Shown one piece after another: positions 24,148 through 52,598 of a stretch of DNA of 64,000 nt. This DNA is from Mugil cephalus (Eukaryota > Chordata > Actinopteri > Mugiliformes > Mugilidae). The stretch lies in the NCBI RefSeq assembly GCF_022458985.1, contig NC_061788.1, positions 1,837,826 to 1,901,825 of the forward strand, given 5' to 3'. Numbering within the stretch: the stretch's first letter is position 1; each line of letters starts with the position of its first letter. Made by a program: the position numbers and the translations under genes. The notes under the pieces are model-generated. The model ran no database searches. It was not told the origin of the DNA and saw only the letters and a program-made list of their open reading frames with translations.

Positions 24148-25700
24148 CTGCTCACGTCTCAACTGTGAACTCTGTAAAACTTTCTTATTTATATATATTT
24201 ATTGTACATTCTGATCATTATTATTATGAAAAGTCGGGTGATGTGGGATTTTTTTTTTGTTTTCTAAACCTTGTAAAGTAAAAAAACAAAAAACAAAGAG
24301 CTGTTTTTTAAACTTTTTTTTCTCGTGTTGACGATGACTGTGATGAATGTTCATGTGTTCATGTCGTGTGTTATGAAGTGTCTGCATGTAGCTGCACGGG
24401 ACCGATGCATTCACTGCTTCTTTATTTCCTCTGTGTCTTGGAGCTGCATGTAGTTTCTGACCAATCACAGCCCTGCATGCTGCCTGTCCTCCTCTATGCT
24501 AAGCTAACAGAGCTAAACACATGTTTAGAGTTTAACTGAAGGTTGAGGCCTCGAGTCGTCAGGTTTCTTCTCTTTTATTTCTTTGTCCTGTCTTTATTAT
24601 ATTTTCTCATTTAAATATTAATCAGGATTAAACCGTGTGACCCCTGAAAGCAGATGATTTAATTATTAATTTGTCTGAGTTATCGACTTTAAAAACAGAT
24701 ATAAATATTATTAATAATTAAAAAATACAGGTGGATTCATATGGAGCCAAATATAACTTGGAATAATAAATAAATACCAAATATTTTAACTGAATTGATT
24801 AATTTAAACTTTAAAAAACAACTTTAAAGATCATTTTGATTCAGGTCTGGAATTCAGTTAATTACATTTTTTATTTTATTTTCTCACTTTCATTGATATT
24901 ATTAAACATTAAATTAAATTAAATGTGAGATTTTCACTTGCCGATTTTGTGTTTTTATATTATTTTATATATATTATATATTATGTTTTCAGATTCACAG
25001 GGAGTTAAATATTATTATTAATATTTTAATTTTAATTATTTAATTAGTTATTTTTTTCAGTTTCAGGTTTGAATGTGAAAAATAATGTGAATCTGAAAAC
25101 ACAAAATAATAATATAATGTGAAAATATAAATGGAAGTGACAAATGAAACTGAATCTGAAATCATTTTAAATCCGAGCGAATATTTACTGAAACTTTCAG
25201 TCATTTTTAATGTCACAGAACAAAGTAAAGCATAAAATAAATGTAAATGTTTAATATGGAAACAGTCCATATCTGAGGCTTTAACTAATTAATAAACACT
25301 TTTAGTTTGAGTTTAATTTAATTTTCAGTCAATGAATGTTGAGTCTCATATTCGGCTCCTTTTTTTTTTCATTCTCACAGAAAAACACCAAATGATTCCT
25401 CCTGCTTTGGTTTAATTAATTAACGAATGAATGAATGAATGAATCAGGAGGTCACTGCTTCATTTAGACGTCACCTTTTCAGAATCACATGAAGGAAAAA
25501 GCCAAACGATGAAACAGTTTCAGGTCTGAGTCGTGACTGAGACGTTGGATGAATTCTAGGTTCTAGGTTCTATTTTAAGGGCGTGTGGAAGATTTAAAAT
25601 GCCTTAATGAAAACATTAGTCGTGTACAGTATTTACTCGTTATTTATTCCATTACACATTTATTCCAGTTTCTTTCTAATATAAAGGTTAAAATCCTCAG

Positions 25701-25874
25701 TGGCCACTTCATTAGGAACACCAGTGAATGTAATGTAACAGTCCTGGTCTGAATCCTCCTTCATGACTCGTCTAATACGACTACTATGTCAAAATATTAG
25801 GAACAGCTCAATCGTCCTGCAAAGTGAAAACGTCTCTCAGGTTTTCACTGCTGGTGTACCTAATAAACTGGCCG
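25701..25874. mobile_element. Miniature inverted-repeat element (family B)
   Basis: The ends are TGGCCACTTCATTAGGAACA and the reversed match GGTGTACCTAATAAACTGGC, about 174 bp apart, with no coding frame inside. Single ends of the same family lie at 26021-26041 and 63033-63053. This is a common fish non-autonomous element type. Confidence 0.7.
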
Positions 25875-27599
25875 GCGGAGTCAGTTTGAGCTGAATGTCC
25901 TTATTAATGACGTGTCTTTATTTCTGTTTCCGTGTTTGTTTGCTCTCAGTGAGTCACAGACACTTTACAGCTGGTTCTAAAATACGTTTCATCTCCTCAA
26001 GTCATGACGACCGCTCTCTCTGGTGTTCCTAATAAAGTGGCAGAGTTCGAACGTTCAGCTCATTTGTTCTAAAGTGAAATGAACTGTGACCTGGAGGAAG
26101 GTGTGAATGTTTCACCGCAGAGTGCATTAAGGCTTCAGTTACATGTATTTCAGAATAATAACAATATGATATTAATGATGATCATAATCCAGAGGAACCT
26201 GTTGAATTTGAAATAATAAAATGTTACTGACATTTATAAAAAGCCTTGTTTGTGTTTATATGTGACTTTCTATTATAAGTGTGTGTTATTGTGTCATTTT
26301 AAGGCTAACATACAGGATTATTAGTTTAATTAATAAAGGTTATGTTACTTCTTTTCTAAACATCTTCCAGTTTGTTTCTTTTTGGGTCCAGATTCATCTT
26401 CACCACATTCTTCAGTTTTTTTTTTTCCTGCGTCTGTTTCAGCTGTTTTCTGGGAAAACTGGACCTTAAACCTGAACGGATCCTCGTCTGTTCTCCATGT
26501 GGAACCACTGGTCTGATCTGACTGGAGAGGACGAACTGTAACGAGCATTTATCTGAGAAAATATATTTCTAAACATCATCCACAAACGATTTAAAACGTT
26601 TAAAGCCACATGTGTCCGTCCCAGTAACATACATTAAAAACTTTAAATCATCTGTTCCTCTCACCTGGAGGAATTAACAGGAGTTCAACATTAAAGACGT
26701 GTAGTCAGATAAAAAAATATGCAGCATAGATGTCATGTGAACAGAAGAGGATTAGGGCCAAAAATAAAAAATGTAGTTAGAGCAAATGATTTTTTTCTGA
26801 CTTTAATCTAAAAAGGTCAGAATGGTGAAATTAAAGTCAGATTTCTGAGATTAAAGGAAATAAAAGTCATAATACTGGGGAAATAAATCTAAATTCTAAG
26901 ATTAAAGTCAAAATTTAAAAAAAAAATGTATGTATACATGTATTTCTCAGTGGCTTTAATCCTCTTCCTACATATCTTTTTTTTTTTAAAAGGATATTTT
27001 ATTTCAAAGGATTTTGTTTTCACTGACCCTTTGCAGTTACACCAGTGACCACTGGGGGTCCACGGACCCCTTGTTGAGAATCACTAGTTCAGATGCTGTA
27101 ATTACTGAAGGAGCCAAGGACTCTGGACCAGGTCCTACAGATGTTTGTGAAGCTCCTGAACGTCATGAACGGATGAATGATTTACATCATTTACATGTGC
27201 AAACGTCTTCTTTTCCATTTACTGCGCCAACGTTCCAGCAGCTGTAAAACCACGTCCAGGACAAAGACACGTGCTGCTTGAAGACGTCCGTGGGCTGATA
27301 AAAGCTCCGCTGGGTGTTTGCAGTAAATGTCCCCGAGTCTTTGTTGGGGACATAATAGTCGCGTCCTCTCCCTCCTCCACATCTGTGACGTCGGCTCAGC
27401 AGAGAGGAAGTGAACACATCATTGTCTGCGCCTCAGGACACGTTTGGAAGAAGATTCATCAAATTAAAATAAAAAAAAAATAAAAATCCTCCAGAGACGC
27501 ATCAGAAAACAGCTGATGGAGAAAAAGACGGATGAGGTAAAAAGAATCTGGATGAAGAACAGATTCAGACAGAAGATCTGAGCAGCAGCAGTTCATCCA

Positions 27600-27729
27600 A
27601 TCACACAAGAAGAAACCAGAAGAAGAAGAAGAAGAAAAATAAGAAGAAGAAGAAAAGAAGAAGAAGAAAAGAAGGAGAAGAAGAAAAGAAGAAGAAGAAA
27701 AAGAAAAGAAGAAGAAGAAGAAGAAGAAT
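27600..27729 (+). repeat. GAA-rich purine microsatellite
   Basis: About 130 bp of AGA/AAG units with occasional AAAA and GGAG changes. No other function is visible. Confidence 0.9.
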
Positions 27730-28506
27730 GAAACAAAGTTTAATGGATGAAAGGTCACGTTGTGTCTGACCAAGGCCTTTAAAGGAAACTCTGGCTCATA
27801 TTTATTCTACACAACGCGTCACTTTAATGAAGAATCTGTTTTATTTCAGACTAAACGTGATGAAGAACAGAAACTAAAGAAGGAAACATCCAAATACTTT
27901 AAGTCTGTAAAGATTTCTGAGTTAAGATCAGAAACTAAAAAAGTTTGATTTGATTTTTATTCCCAAAAATAAAATGTCATTTAAATAAGAACATAAATTC
28001 CCGTCCTGATCTTAAATAAAGAGGAAACTTGACTGATCCTCCTCAAACAAACCGCTCATGTTTAAAATGGTGAAACAAGTTTTTAGAAATAAAAAAAAGT
28101 TTTATAACAACTTTCAAAAAACGATATTAAATTCTCCGTCCAGTTCATTAAAACCGACTAAGAGTGTTTGTTACTTTTAACCTGTTTTAATTTAATTCAC
28201 ATGTTTATGTCCTCGTCTACTTTAGTCCACGGTATAAACAGAATAGATGGTAGAGACACTTACAGTCAGAGTCCAGGGTCAGGGAGGGTCAGGACCACTG
28301 GGGACATGTCCTAATTGTCCCAGAGAGCCGTCCCCTCTCCAGTCTTTCAATAGCCTCCTCTCTGTAGGTGTCTGTAGCCCCGACCCCCCAAACCGAGGGA
28401 CACGAGGGTTTAAAGAGGGGACGGATACCTGGACATTAACTAAACGAGGCTCTTAGAGGACAGTTAAGAGACAATTACATAGAAACACATTAAAGTCCTG
28501 AAAGTC

Positions 28507-28553
28507 GACAAAGACAAAGACAAAGACAAAGACAAAGACAAAGACAAAGACAA
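28507..28553 (+). repeat. (GACAAA)8 hexanucleotide array
   Basis: Nearly eight perfect copies of GACAAA, directly left of a transposon-like remnant. Confidence 0.95.
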
Positions 28554-28580
28554 CACAACCAAACCACAACCTGATCCCAG

Positions 28581-29160
28581 ATCAGAACCAGTTGAGTTGT
28601 GAGATGTTGGTGGTTTCCTCTCATCAGCTGATGCTCCAACATTTCTACTGGATGAAGGTCAGGACTTTGACTTGTTCCTAAACATTCATCTGGTTCTTCT
28701 GGAGAACCACTGGTGTTCTTGGGCTCCTTGTCTTCCTCCATGACCCAGTTTCTCTTCACATTCAGCTCATGGACTCATGTCCTGACATTTTCTTTCAGAG
28801 TTCACTGGTAGAATTCACAGTTCATTGGTCCATCAATGATGAGCAGATGCAGCAGAACAGGCCCAAACCAGGACATTAGCGCCCCCATGTTTCATGGAGG
28901 GATGAGGTTCTGATGCTGGAATGCAGTGTTGGTTCATCTCCAAACATTTAAACCAAACTATTCTACTCTGGTCTCATCTGTCCACTAAACATTGTCCCAA
29001 TAATCTTCTGACTCGTCCACATGATGTTTGCAATGACAAATCTCTGATATTTAAACTAAAGCAGGAACTGAACAACGCCCGAGTCTCATCATATGGATGG
29101 AAATTAACTTGGTGCACCTCTCTGATATGTAATATTGGCTCATTTTCTTGAATAAAAAAA
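28581..29160. mobile_element. DNA-transposon-like remnant (family C), copy 1
   Basis: The left part, for example GTGAGATGTTGGTGGTTTCC, is repeated in direct orientation at 48247-48440. The right end, ATATGTAATATTGGCTCATT near 29125, is the reverse complement of the start of the 48117 copy. That indicates inverted ends, as in a DNA transposon. The interior frames are broken and too short to assign a transposase family. Confidence 0.55.
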
Positions 29161-30217
29161 GGAAACAAGTCCAATATTTAAGTTTCATGTGTTTAACTGA
29201 GTTCTCTTTGTCTAATTCAAGTGAAAACCTGCTGATGTTTGAGTCAATTTGATGAAGAAATATAGAAAATGTGTATGTAACATTTAGAACGTATTTCCCT
29301 CAACGTCTCCACTTGTTGTTTCATCTAATCCTTTATGAAATTTAAAGTTTTCCTCATTCAATGTTCAACTGCTCCTCAATAAAAAGGAAGAAAAAATTAA
29401 CTGGATCAACTTTGTTAAAGACACTAACAGTTTTTCTTTCTTTCTTTTCTTTTTTTTAGAGCGAAGCAAGGTGTTAAACTCAGCGCTACATAATAAAAAT
29501 AAATTAAATAAAAACCTGCAACTTCCACATGCAACAAAGATAATTCAGGATTTCCAATAATCTTTTTTTTTTTCAAAAATTAAATAAATATATTAAAATT
29601 TTAAAGAGTTAAGAAAAAAATCTTCATCTTTAAGAAGCTGAGACCATAAATATTTGACTTTTTTTTTTTTTTTAACTTGATGAATGGCTTAAATGAATCT
29701 TTTCATCTGTAAATCACCAGTAAATAACCTGGCAGTAAAGCAGTGATGGAGGAGCCGCGGCTCTGCGGGATCAGATGGCCGATAGCGCCCATAAAGTTGT
29801 CTGAGCTTCTCATTAAACCCTGAGCGCTTTGTGAGGACGCGGCTCTCAACGGGACGAGCGTCGCCATGGAAACAGCCCGGCTCCAACTTTCCCTTTGATG
29901 AGTCTATAAATTAGCATCACAACCGGCGCTCACGTGTCCGACCAGCGAACATCTCCCAAAGACAAGTCGGGACACAATGAGGAACACGGAGGGCACATTT
30001 TAACCAGATGCCCCGCAATAAATAACCACCACCATTAGCATGTTGAAGTGCCCGCACACATGGGGGGGTCCCACGGGGCCGGAGCGTGTCTGCGTGCGTC
30101 CACGCACAGAAAGGACAGAGGCCGTGATTGTTCCTGCTTCATTTGAGTAACTTTTTTGAATGAAATGTAAATTTGCAAGTTCCCCGGCGGCGTGTGCGGA
30201 GGAGGAGGCGCCGTGGG

Positions 30218-30225
30218 TATAAAAA
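30218..30225 (+). promoter_or_regulatory. TATA box of the homeobox gene
   Basis: TATAAAAA lies 74 bp upstream of the start codon at 30299, predicting a transcription start near 30248 and a short leader. Its position and perfect match make it a likely core promoter. Confidence 0.7.
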
Positions 30226-30298
30226 CCTCCCGCAGGAGGAGGAGCAGGACCAGAGCCGCTGACACCTGCTCCCTTCGCTCGGTCCACGGAGATCTGAG

Positions 30299-30907
<609 letters not shown>

Positions 30908-31030
30908 TGCGTAAATGCGCACAGAAGAGACTGAGAACAAAACACGGCACTGAAATCTCTGAGGGTTGTTAAAGTGCCACAAAGGGACATGTTAAATATT
31001 TTCTAATGTAATTACGCTTTAAATTATTTT

Positions 31031-31036
31031 AATAAA
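31031..31036 (+). promoter_or_regulatory. Polyadenylation signal of the homeobox gene
   Basis: AATAAA 124 bp after the stop codon at 30907, in AT-rich sequence, in the sense orientation. Confidence 0.6.
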
Positions 31037-31872
31037 CATTTTTATGGAAGCTCTATGGAAGCCTAAATCATTTCCTGCAAACCTTCAAGTATAGAAGAAG
31101 AAACAGATTCACGCATTAAAAGTATTTCTGGCAACAAACAAATCAAATATCTTTTAAGGCAACAGTTTGTGATGATTTTTTGAAGCAAATGGACAAAAAT
31201 AACATGAAAACTGAGCCAACTCACAGTAACAACACGTCTTCTGTGATTTTAGACCTAAAACTGACCCGTATCTGTCTTTTGGGACGGTGTGAGTACTGTA
31301 ACACACTGAACTCTAAAACTTTGGCCTCCACGCGGGTTATTTCGTAACGTGGAAACGTCCCAACCTGAAGCAGACTCAGAGTTTTCTGGAGCTCCTCTAA
31401 TTTATATTTCTGCCTTTAAGCCCAGCTCCTCCATCAGGAACATGTGTCTTATTCTTTGGCTCCGAACATAAAACTGTACAGTCGTGTTGCCAAATGGAAA
31501 TACCTTGTGGATCATTTTAAATCGATTCCATCAAAACTCAGCTCGACTCTCGAGGCGCCGAGAATCTGTTCTTCAGTTTAAAGAGATTAAAATCTACTCG
31601 AACTAAAGATGAACTGTTTATAATAATGAGTAGAATTATCAGCTCTGTTTATTTAAAATATAAATGTTGATAAAAAAAGTTACCATGTGTTAGCATGTTG
31701 CCAACTACTTAACATGGGAATTTTAGCGTGTTCTGACCAGATGATGGCGCCAGAGGACAAGTTTGTTTTTATAATAATCAATATTTCATGGTTATATTTC
31801 ATGTTAAAGAGTAAAACAAACACTTTTAGTTCAGTTTGAGTGATTTGGTTCAAGGTCTAAATGGTTTATTTA

Positions 31873-31879
31873 TGTGTGT

Positions 31880-31927
<48 letters not shown>
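31873..31927 (+). repeat. (GT)n microsatellite
   Basis: About 27 GT units with one TATG interruption. Confidence 0.95.
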
Positions 31928-31928
<1 letters not shown>

Positions 31929-32151
31929 CTTGGTTTTGTGATAATGTGGAACACTTGTTTATTACTGACGTTGTGAGGCCCCACAGTTTTTTAAGGGTCT
32001 TAAAATCTTTTAAGGTCAGTTTTACAACAAGGTTATAATCAGGGAATGAATTAATTATTATCAGTGACAAGTAATTTAGAAGAATCTGTGTGTGTCTGAT
32101 CTGGTTGTTGTTTGAACTAATGGGGCAAAGTTTTCATGTAATACTAATAAT

Positions 32152-32222
32152 AGGAAGGATGGAAGGAAGGAAGGAAGGAAGGACGGAAGGAAGGAAGGAA
32201 GGAAGGAAGGAAGGAAGGAAGG
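32152..32222 (+). repeat. (GGAA)n microsatellite
   Basis: About 17 units of GGAA with one GGAC change. Confidence 0.95.
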
Positions 32223-32969
32223 AGATCAGGGGTCTTTAATGAGGCCTCTGGTTTGGATCCTGGGTCATGTGACATGTTGATTATTGTGTGAGATCCACTT
32301 CACCTCTTCACTAAACTCAAACACATAAAAGAACAGTCACTTCTCTTTAGTCCGTCTCTCAAACTCCCTCCTGCTCACATCTGTTACTAATCCAGCTCAG
32401 ACTCTTGTCCTCAGATACCAGGAGGGTCTTAACTCAGCAGCACGTCCGTCCATTCAACACAATGAATCAGTCAGTCAAGAATTTACAAGTCATGTCTCAA
32501 AACTCAAAACCAATACAAACAAAAAGTGTCAATTTACACCAAAAAAATATCTGAGCACTGTGAAGATTTCTCTGAAAATGTCCTCTGGTCTGTCTGGACT
32601 TAAACGTGACATGAAGCCACTGATGGGGAAGTATTGGAAACAGATGGAGGCAGAGGAAGAAGAAGAAGAAGGAGAAGGAGAAGAAGAAGAAGAAGAGGAA
32701 ACACACAGTTGTGACTGAGGCAAAGACAAACATGTTGCCGTAAAATGAGACATGAGTCAAAATGAGAAGGAGACGACGGTCGGGACAGACGTCTGAAGAC
32801 AAACCAACACCTGGAATCACTGAGAAATAAATATAATCACATTTATTTGAGCAGAATTTATCCCAGATACAAACATTTTAGAGGCTGTGGTTGGTTCAAA
32901 AACACAAAAGAATCCAAACACTCAGACACAATAAAAGGCCCAGGTCCACAACAACCACTGGATAACACA

Positions 32970-33080
32970 GGAAGGAAGGAAGGAAGGAAGGAAGGAAGGA
33001 AGGAAGGAAGGAAGGAAGGAAGGAAGGAAGGAAAGAAGGAAGGAAGGAAAGAAGGAAGGAAGGAAGGAAGGAAGGAAGGA
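32970..33080 (+). repeat. (GGAA)n microsatellite
   Basis: About 27 GGAA units with two AGAA interruptions. Confidence 0.95.
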
Positions 33081-33351
33081 TCTGTACCCATCACTGGATC
33101 AGAACCAGACTTGGAGACATGATCCAGATTTAGGAACCAGATGAAAAGACTCTCACATGTTAAATTGTATTTTGTTCCATTTTCTGCAAAAGTAAAAACA
33201 TTTCACGAAGAATCTGATCATCAGAATTATTTTAATTCAGCACAAGAAGAAATAATGAGACTCCCAGTGCAACACAACGTCTGTAAAAATAATCACAACT
33301 GTCCATCACACAGCAGTGAACTGAACCCAGCCGGAAAAATTAGTTCAAAGG

Positions 33352-33438
33352 AAGGAAGGAAGGAAGGAAGGAAGGAAGGAAGGAAGGAAGGAAGGAAGGA
33401 AGGAAGGAAGGAAGGAAGGAAGGAAGGAAGGAAGGAAG
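33352..33438 (+). repeat. (GGAA)n microsatellite
   Basis: About 21 GGAA units, nearly perfect; about 900 bp upstream of the aebp1 start codon. Confidence 0.95.
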
Positions 33439-34348
33439 AAGGTGAGATGGATGTAGAGGTTGGAGAAGAAGCTTTGGTTTCGTGAGGTCGTTGGTTCGAT
33501 TCCCAGTCAAACTCCACATGGTTCATTGTGTTCAGCGATGAAAGAGAAATGTGTTCGTCATCTGCTGGAGGAGAAGAACGTCCCTCCACTGAGACTAATT
33601 CATCACATCTGGTCCGAGTCTTTTCTGACGGAGCCGATTTCAGTCCAGAATGTTTTTAAGTCGTTTTCCTGTTAATGAAACTGAACTTAACTTTATATTT
33701 AAAAATAAAAATGAAAATGGACGAGTTTCAGGGTCATGGAGGTTCTGGACTGTGGAGTGAATCTGGTTTAAATCATCTCTACGTTCTGTTCGTATCGTTC
33801 AGCCTCCTCCTCCTCCTCCTCCTCCTCTGTCTTGTCCATTCTGGGACTAAAACGTCCTTCCTTTCCTTAATTCCTTCCTTTCTTTCACTCCCCCTCTCCC
33901 TCGTAGGAATGTCACATGTGGCGGACGCTCCTCCTCCTCCGCTCAGAGAAGATGGGTGAGGGGGAAAATAAAGGGGGTGAAGGGCCATGAGGGAGAGATG
34001 TGACTGAGGAGAATGTGTGAGATTAGGAGGAGGAGGAGGAGGAGGAGGAGGAAGCCGGGAGGTGTGTTGCTGTGCAGCTGAAACTCCAGACGGATGCATT
34101 TCCTCCACGGCTCCACGTCCAGGAGGCAGCTTTGAAACCCCTCCACCGCTGCTCTGTCTCGTCCCTTTCATGTCCTCTGAGACGTCCTGAGGACCTCTGG
34201 TCTGGAGTCTTCATCTGCAGGTCAGATGTCGGTTGCTCTGAGTTATTTATACCACACACTTTGAGATTCAGAGCTTTTCCCCGGAGCGCCGGCGTCTGGT
34301 CCGATTCATCCTCGTCTGGGTTTGTCTTTTTTTGTTTGGGACGGAGAG

Positions 34349-49922
<15,574 letters not shown>

Positions 49923-50285
49923 TTCCCTCTGTCACGTGAAGACATTACCAAGCACTTCAACATCACAAGTATTTAGCTTTCAGAAATATACAGAATGGAG
50001 GGGGCGGATGATTTTAACTGTGCCTCCATGACACACATATTTTTGATAAGTTCTTTACCAGAGACTTGATCAGGAATATAAAGCCTCTGCTGAGCAGAGA
50101 CTACACATCTTTGATTGGCTCTGGGTTAAATACAACATACACTGTGTTACAATACAAGTAAGACACGATTAGATTTTGTTGATAGGAAACGTAGGATGGG
50201 TGTCTCTGTTTCTTTAAGGCCTTTACCGTGTGCTAGTTGGCCTCAGTTAAACTGATTGATTGTACTGGTGAATGCATTTGATTCA

Positions 50286-50291
50286 AATAAA
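50286..50291 (+). promoter_or_regulatory. Polyadenylation signal of aebp1
   Basis: AATAAA about 364 bp after the aebp1 stop codon, followed by a T-rich stretch (AGTTATTTTCTG). Confidence 0.7.
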
Positions 50292-50695
50292 GTTATTTTC
50301 TGAATTACATCAGTTTGTGTATTAATTACTGGTTTATATCAGGTCAGTAGCAGAGGAGGTAGTTAATGTGAAGCAGCCGTGGGCTCAGGCCTGTGTTCAT
50401 CTACCTGGTCTTAATTAATTAACACGTGTCCCCATTAATGCGTTTCATTAAAGGATGAAGATTTAAGTAGGGAAACAAATAAAGGGAGAGAGAAGACCCA
50501 GGTCCAGAATCTTTTAAAGTCTCGTCACTAATGAACAGGCGTCTCTAGTTCAGGTTCATTTCTACCAGTGGATGAATGGATGAGTTCAGTATTTGGTTTT
50601 TAATGGGACCAGGACTCATTAAAGCAAAGTCGGGTGCTTTGTGTTTGGTGCTAATTAGCATGCTAACACGTTTCAGAGAGAGTGAGAGAAGAACA

Positions 50696-50726
50696 TTTAT
50701 TCAAAAACAAACATTTTGAATTTATT
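50696..50726 (-). promoter_or_regulatory. Candidate polyadenylation signals of ddx56
   Basis: Two AATAAA hexamers on the minus strand (50721-50726 and 50696-50701), 189 and 214 bp after the ddx56 stop codon. Confidence 0.55.
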
Positions 50727-50914
50727 CAGATTAGAACAGATTAATTAGAAATGAGATAATACCCATGATAAAGTCCACGTAAATCTGTCCCCGTGTCCAT
50801 TCAGTCCTCGGTCCATCTAACAGTCCTCAGGTCCATTCAGTTCATATTTGACTCACAGCGGAGACCAAACCGTCCTCACAGCAAACGTCTCTTCAGCTTT
50901 GATCACGTCCAGAT

Positions 50915-52295
50915 TCACGTCGACTTTCCTGCTTTAACTTTTCTGTTTTTGCCTCCGGTGTAACGGAAACTCTTCAGCGGGTTCTTCCCCTGGAAAGAGA
51001 ATGACTCGTTTTCAGTTCAGACCTAAATGTAGTTTATTCAAACCTGAGACTTTCTAACATTAATCAAAAAACACGTCCTGGAAGCAGAAAAACGTCTGGT
51101 TACGTTTTAAAGGCGAGAGTGTTGGATGTTTGGTCGTAGGTGATAGAAGGAGACACAACCAACAATAAAATGACTAAACACAATCCACTCAGGTTTAAAG
51201 GCTGCAGCCAAACAACAACAACAAAGAACTAGAAGAACTGGAGAACCAAGAATAATGAAACAACTAGAAGAGGAACAAGAAGATGAAGAACTAGAAGAGA
51301 AAAGACCTAGAAACCTGTGACTAAACATGAAGAAGTTTCCTGAGTAAAACAAATCGACTCAGTGTTTGTTGTTTGGCTGCAGCTTTTAAACCTAACGTTT
51401 AAAAGAAGAGAAAAGTTTCCTGGAGACTAATCTTCCAGAGAGAGTTTAGGGAGGAACATTTCTGGAGCAGAGAACTCGAGGTACAAGCTCCTCTCTTCAC
51501 TTTAACTCTGACTGGAAGAAACATTTACTGGACTGAATCCAGTCGACTCCAGGAGAAGAGACTGGGACTCTACAGGAGTCAGGTTGGATTTAGGTTTAGT
51601 AGAAAGACAAGACTATAATCGACCTAATTAACAAATTTGCAAGCCCATTAGAGGCCTAAGGCGTTGCCGTGGTTACCTTGAAGCTGCTCCTAGCGACTCC
51701 GTCCGGCTTCGGTTTTTCCTTCCTCTTCCTCCTCCTGCTGGACAGTGGATGCAGGACGTTCTTCAGAGTCTCAGGAACTACAGAGAAAAACAACACAACC
51801 AGAAACCGTGAACGTTAACAAAGAGCTGATAGGACGAAAAATATATGAGAACCCAGAGGAACCCAAGGGAAGGAAGGAAGGAAGGAGGGAGGGAGGGAGG
51901 AAGGAAGGAAGGAAGGAAAGAGAAGGAATGAAGGAAGGAGGGAGGGAGGAAGAATGGAAGGATGGAGGAAGGAAGGAGGGAGGCAGGGAGGGAGAATGGA
52001 AGGATGGAAAGAGGAAGGAAGGAAGGAAGGAAGGAGGGAGGGAGGGAGGGAGGATGGAAGGATGGAAAGATGAAGGAAGGAAGGAGAAGGAGAGGAGGAG
52101 AGGGAAGAGGAAGGGAGGATGGAAGGATGGAAAGATGAAGGAAGGAAGGAAGGAGGGAGGGAGGAAGAATGGAAGGATGGAAAGATGAAGGAAGGAAGGA
52201 GGGAGGGAGGAAGGAAGGAAGGTAGAGAAGGAAGGACGAGGACAAGGCTTCATGTCATTAATGATGTGACCTCCTGTGTGTGTGTGTCTGCGTGT

Positions 52296-52332
<37 letters not shown>

Positions 52333-52361
52333 TGTGTGTGTGTGTGTCTGTGTGAGTGTGT

Positions 52362-52410
<49 letters not shown>

Positions 52411-52414
52411 GTTT

Positions 52415-52485
<71 letters not shown>

Positions 52486-52492
52486 TGTGTGT

Positions 52493-52526
<34 letters not shown>

Positions 52527-52530
52527 CTGT

Positions 52531-52564
<34 letters not shown>

Positions 52565-52567
52565 TGT

Positions 52568-52598
<31 letters not shown>

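Larger units (their letters stand above)
24148..30298. other. Intergenic region between mctp1 and the homeobox gene
   Basis: The first part is mctp1 3' untranslated and flanking sequence; AATAAA-type signals near 24764 are candidates only. After that the region is AT-rich. It contains an inverted-repeat element at 25701-25874, a purine array at 27600-27729, a hexamer array at 28507-28553 and an old transposon remnant at 28581-29160. The last 550 bases are less repetitive and GC-richer and form the likely promoter area of the homeobox gene. I see no further gene. Confidence 0.6.
30908..34348. other. Intergenic region between the homeobox gene and aebp1
   Basis: It starts with the homeobox 3' untranslated region. 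Beyond that lie a GT microsatellite (31873-31927), three GGAA arrays (32152-32222, 32970-33080, 33352-33438) and a GAAGAA patch near 32655-32700. At 33474-33515 there is a short stretch with GGTTCGATTCCC that looks like a tRNA-derived SINE head. The aebp1 promoter is probably in the last few hundred bases, but I see no clear TATA box. No gene is supported. Confidence 0.6.
49923..50914. other. Convergent 3' ends of aebp1 and ddx56
   Basis: About 990 bp separate the two stop codons. The aebp1 signal AATAAA is at 50286-50291; the candidate ddx56 signals, read on the minus strand, are at 50696-50701 and 50721-50726. The predicted mRNAs would stop about 400 bp apart, so overlap is not required. 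No other gene is seen. Confidence 0.65.

Noticed and set aside
28490..28759. Frame containing HPVEMLEHQLMRGNHQHL and its relative at 48085-48330
   Set aside because: Shared by two repeat copies but short and interrupted; I cannot assign it to a transposase and do not call a gene.
32847..33589. Frames with KEGR and PSFL repeats
   Set aside because: Direct translations of GGAA microsatellites.
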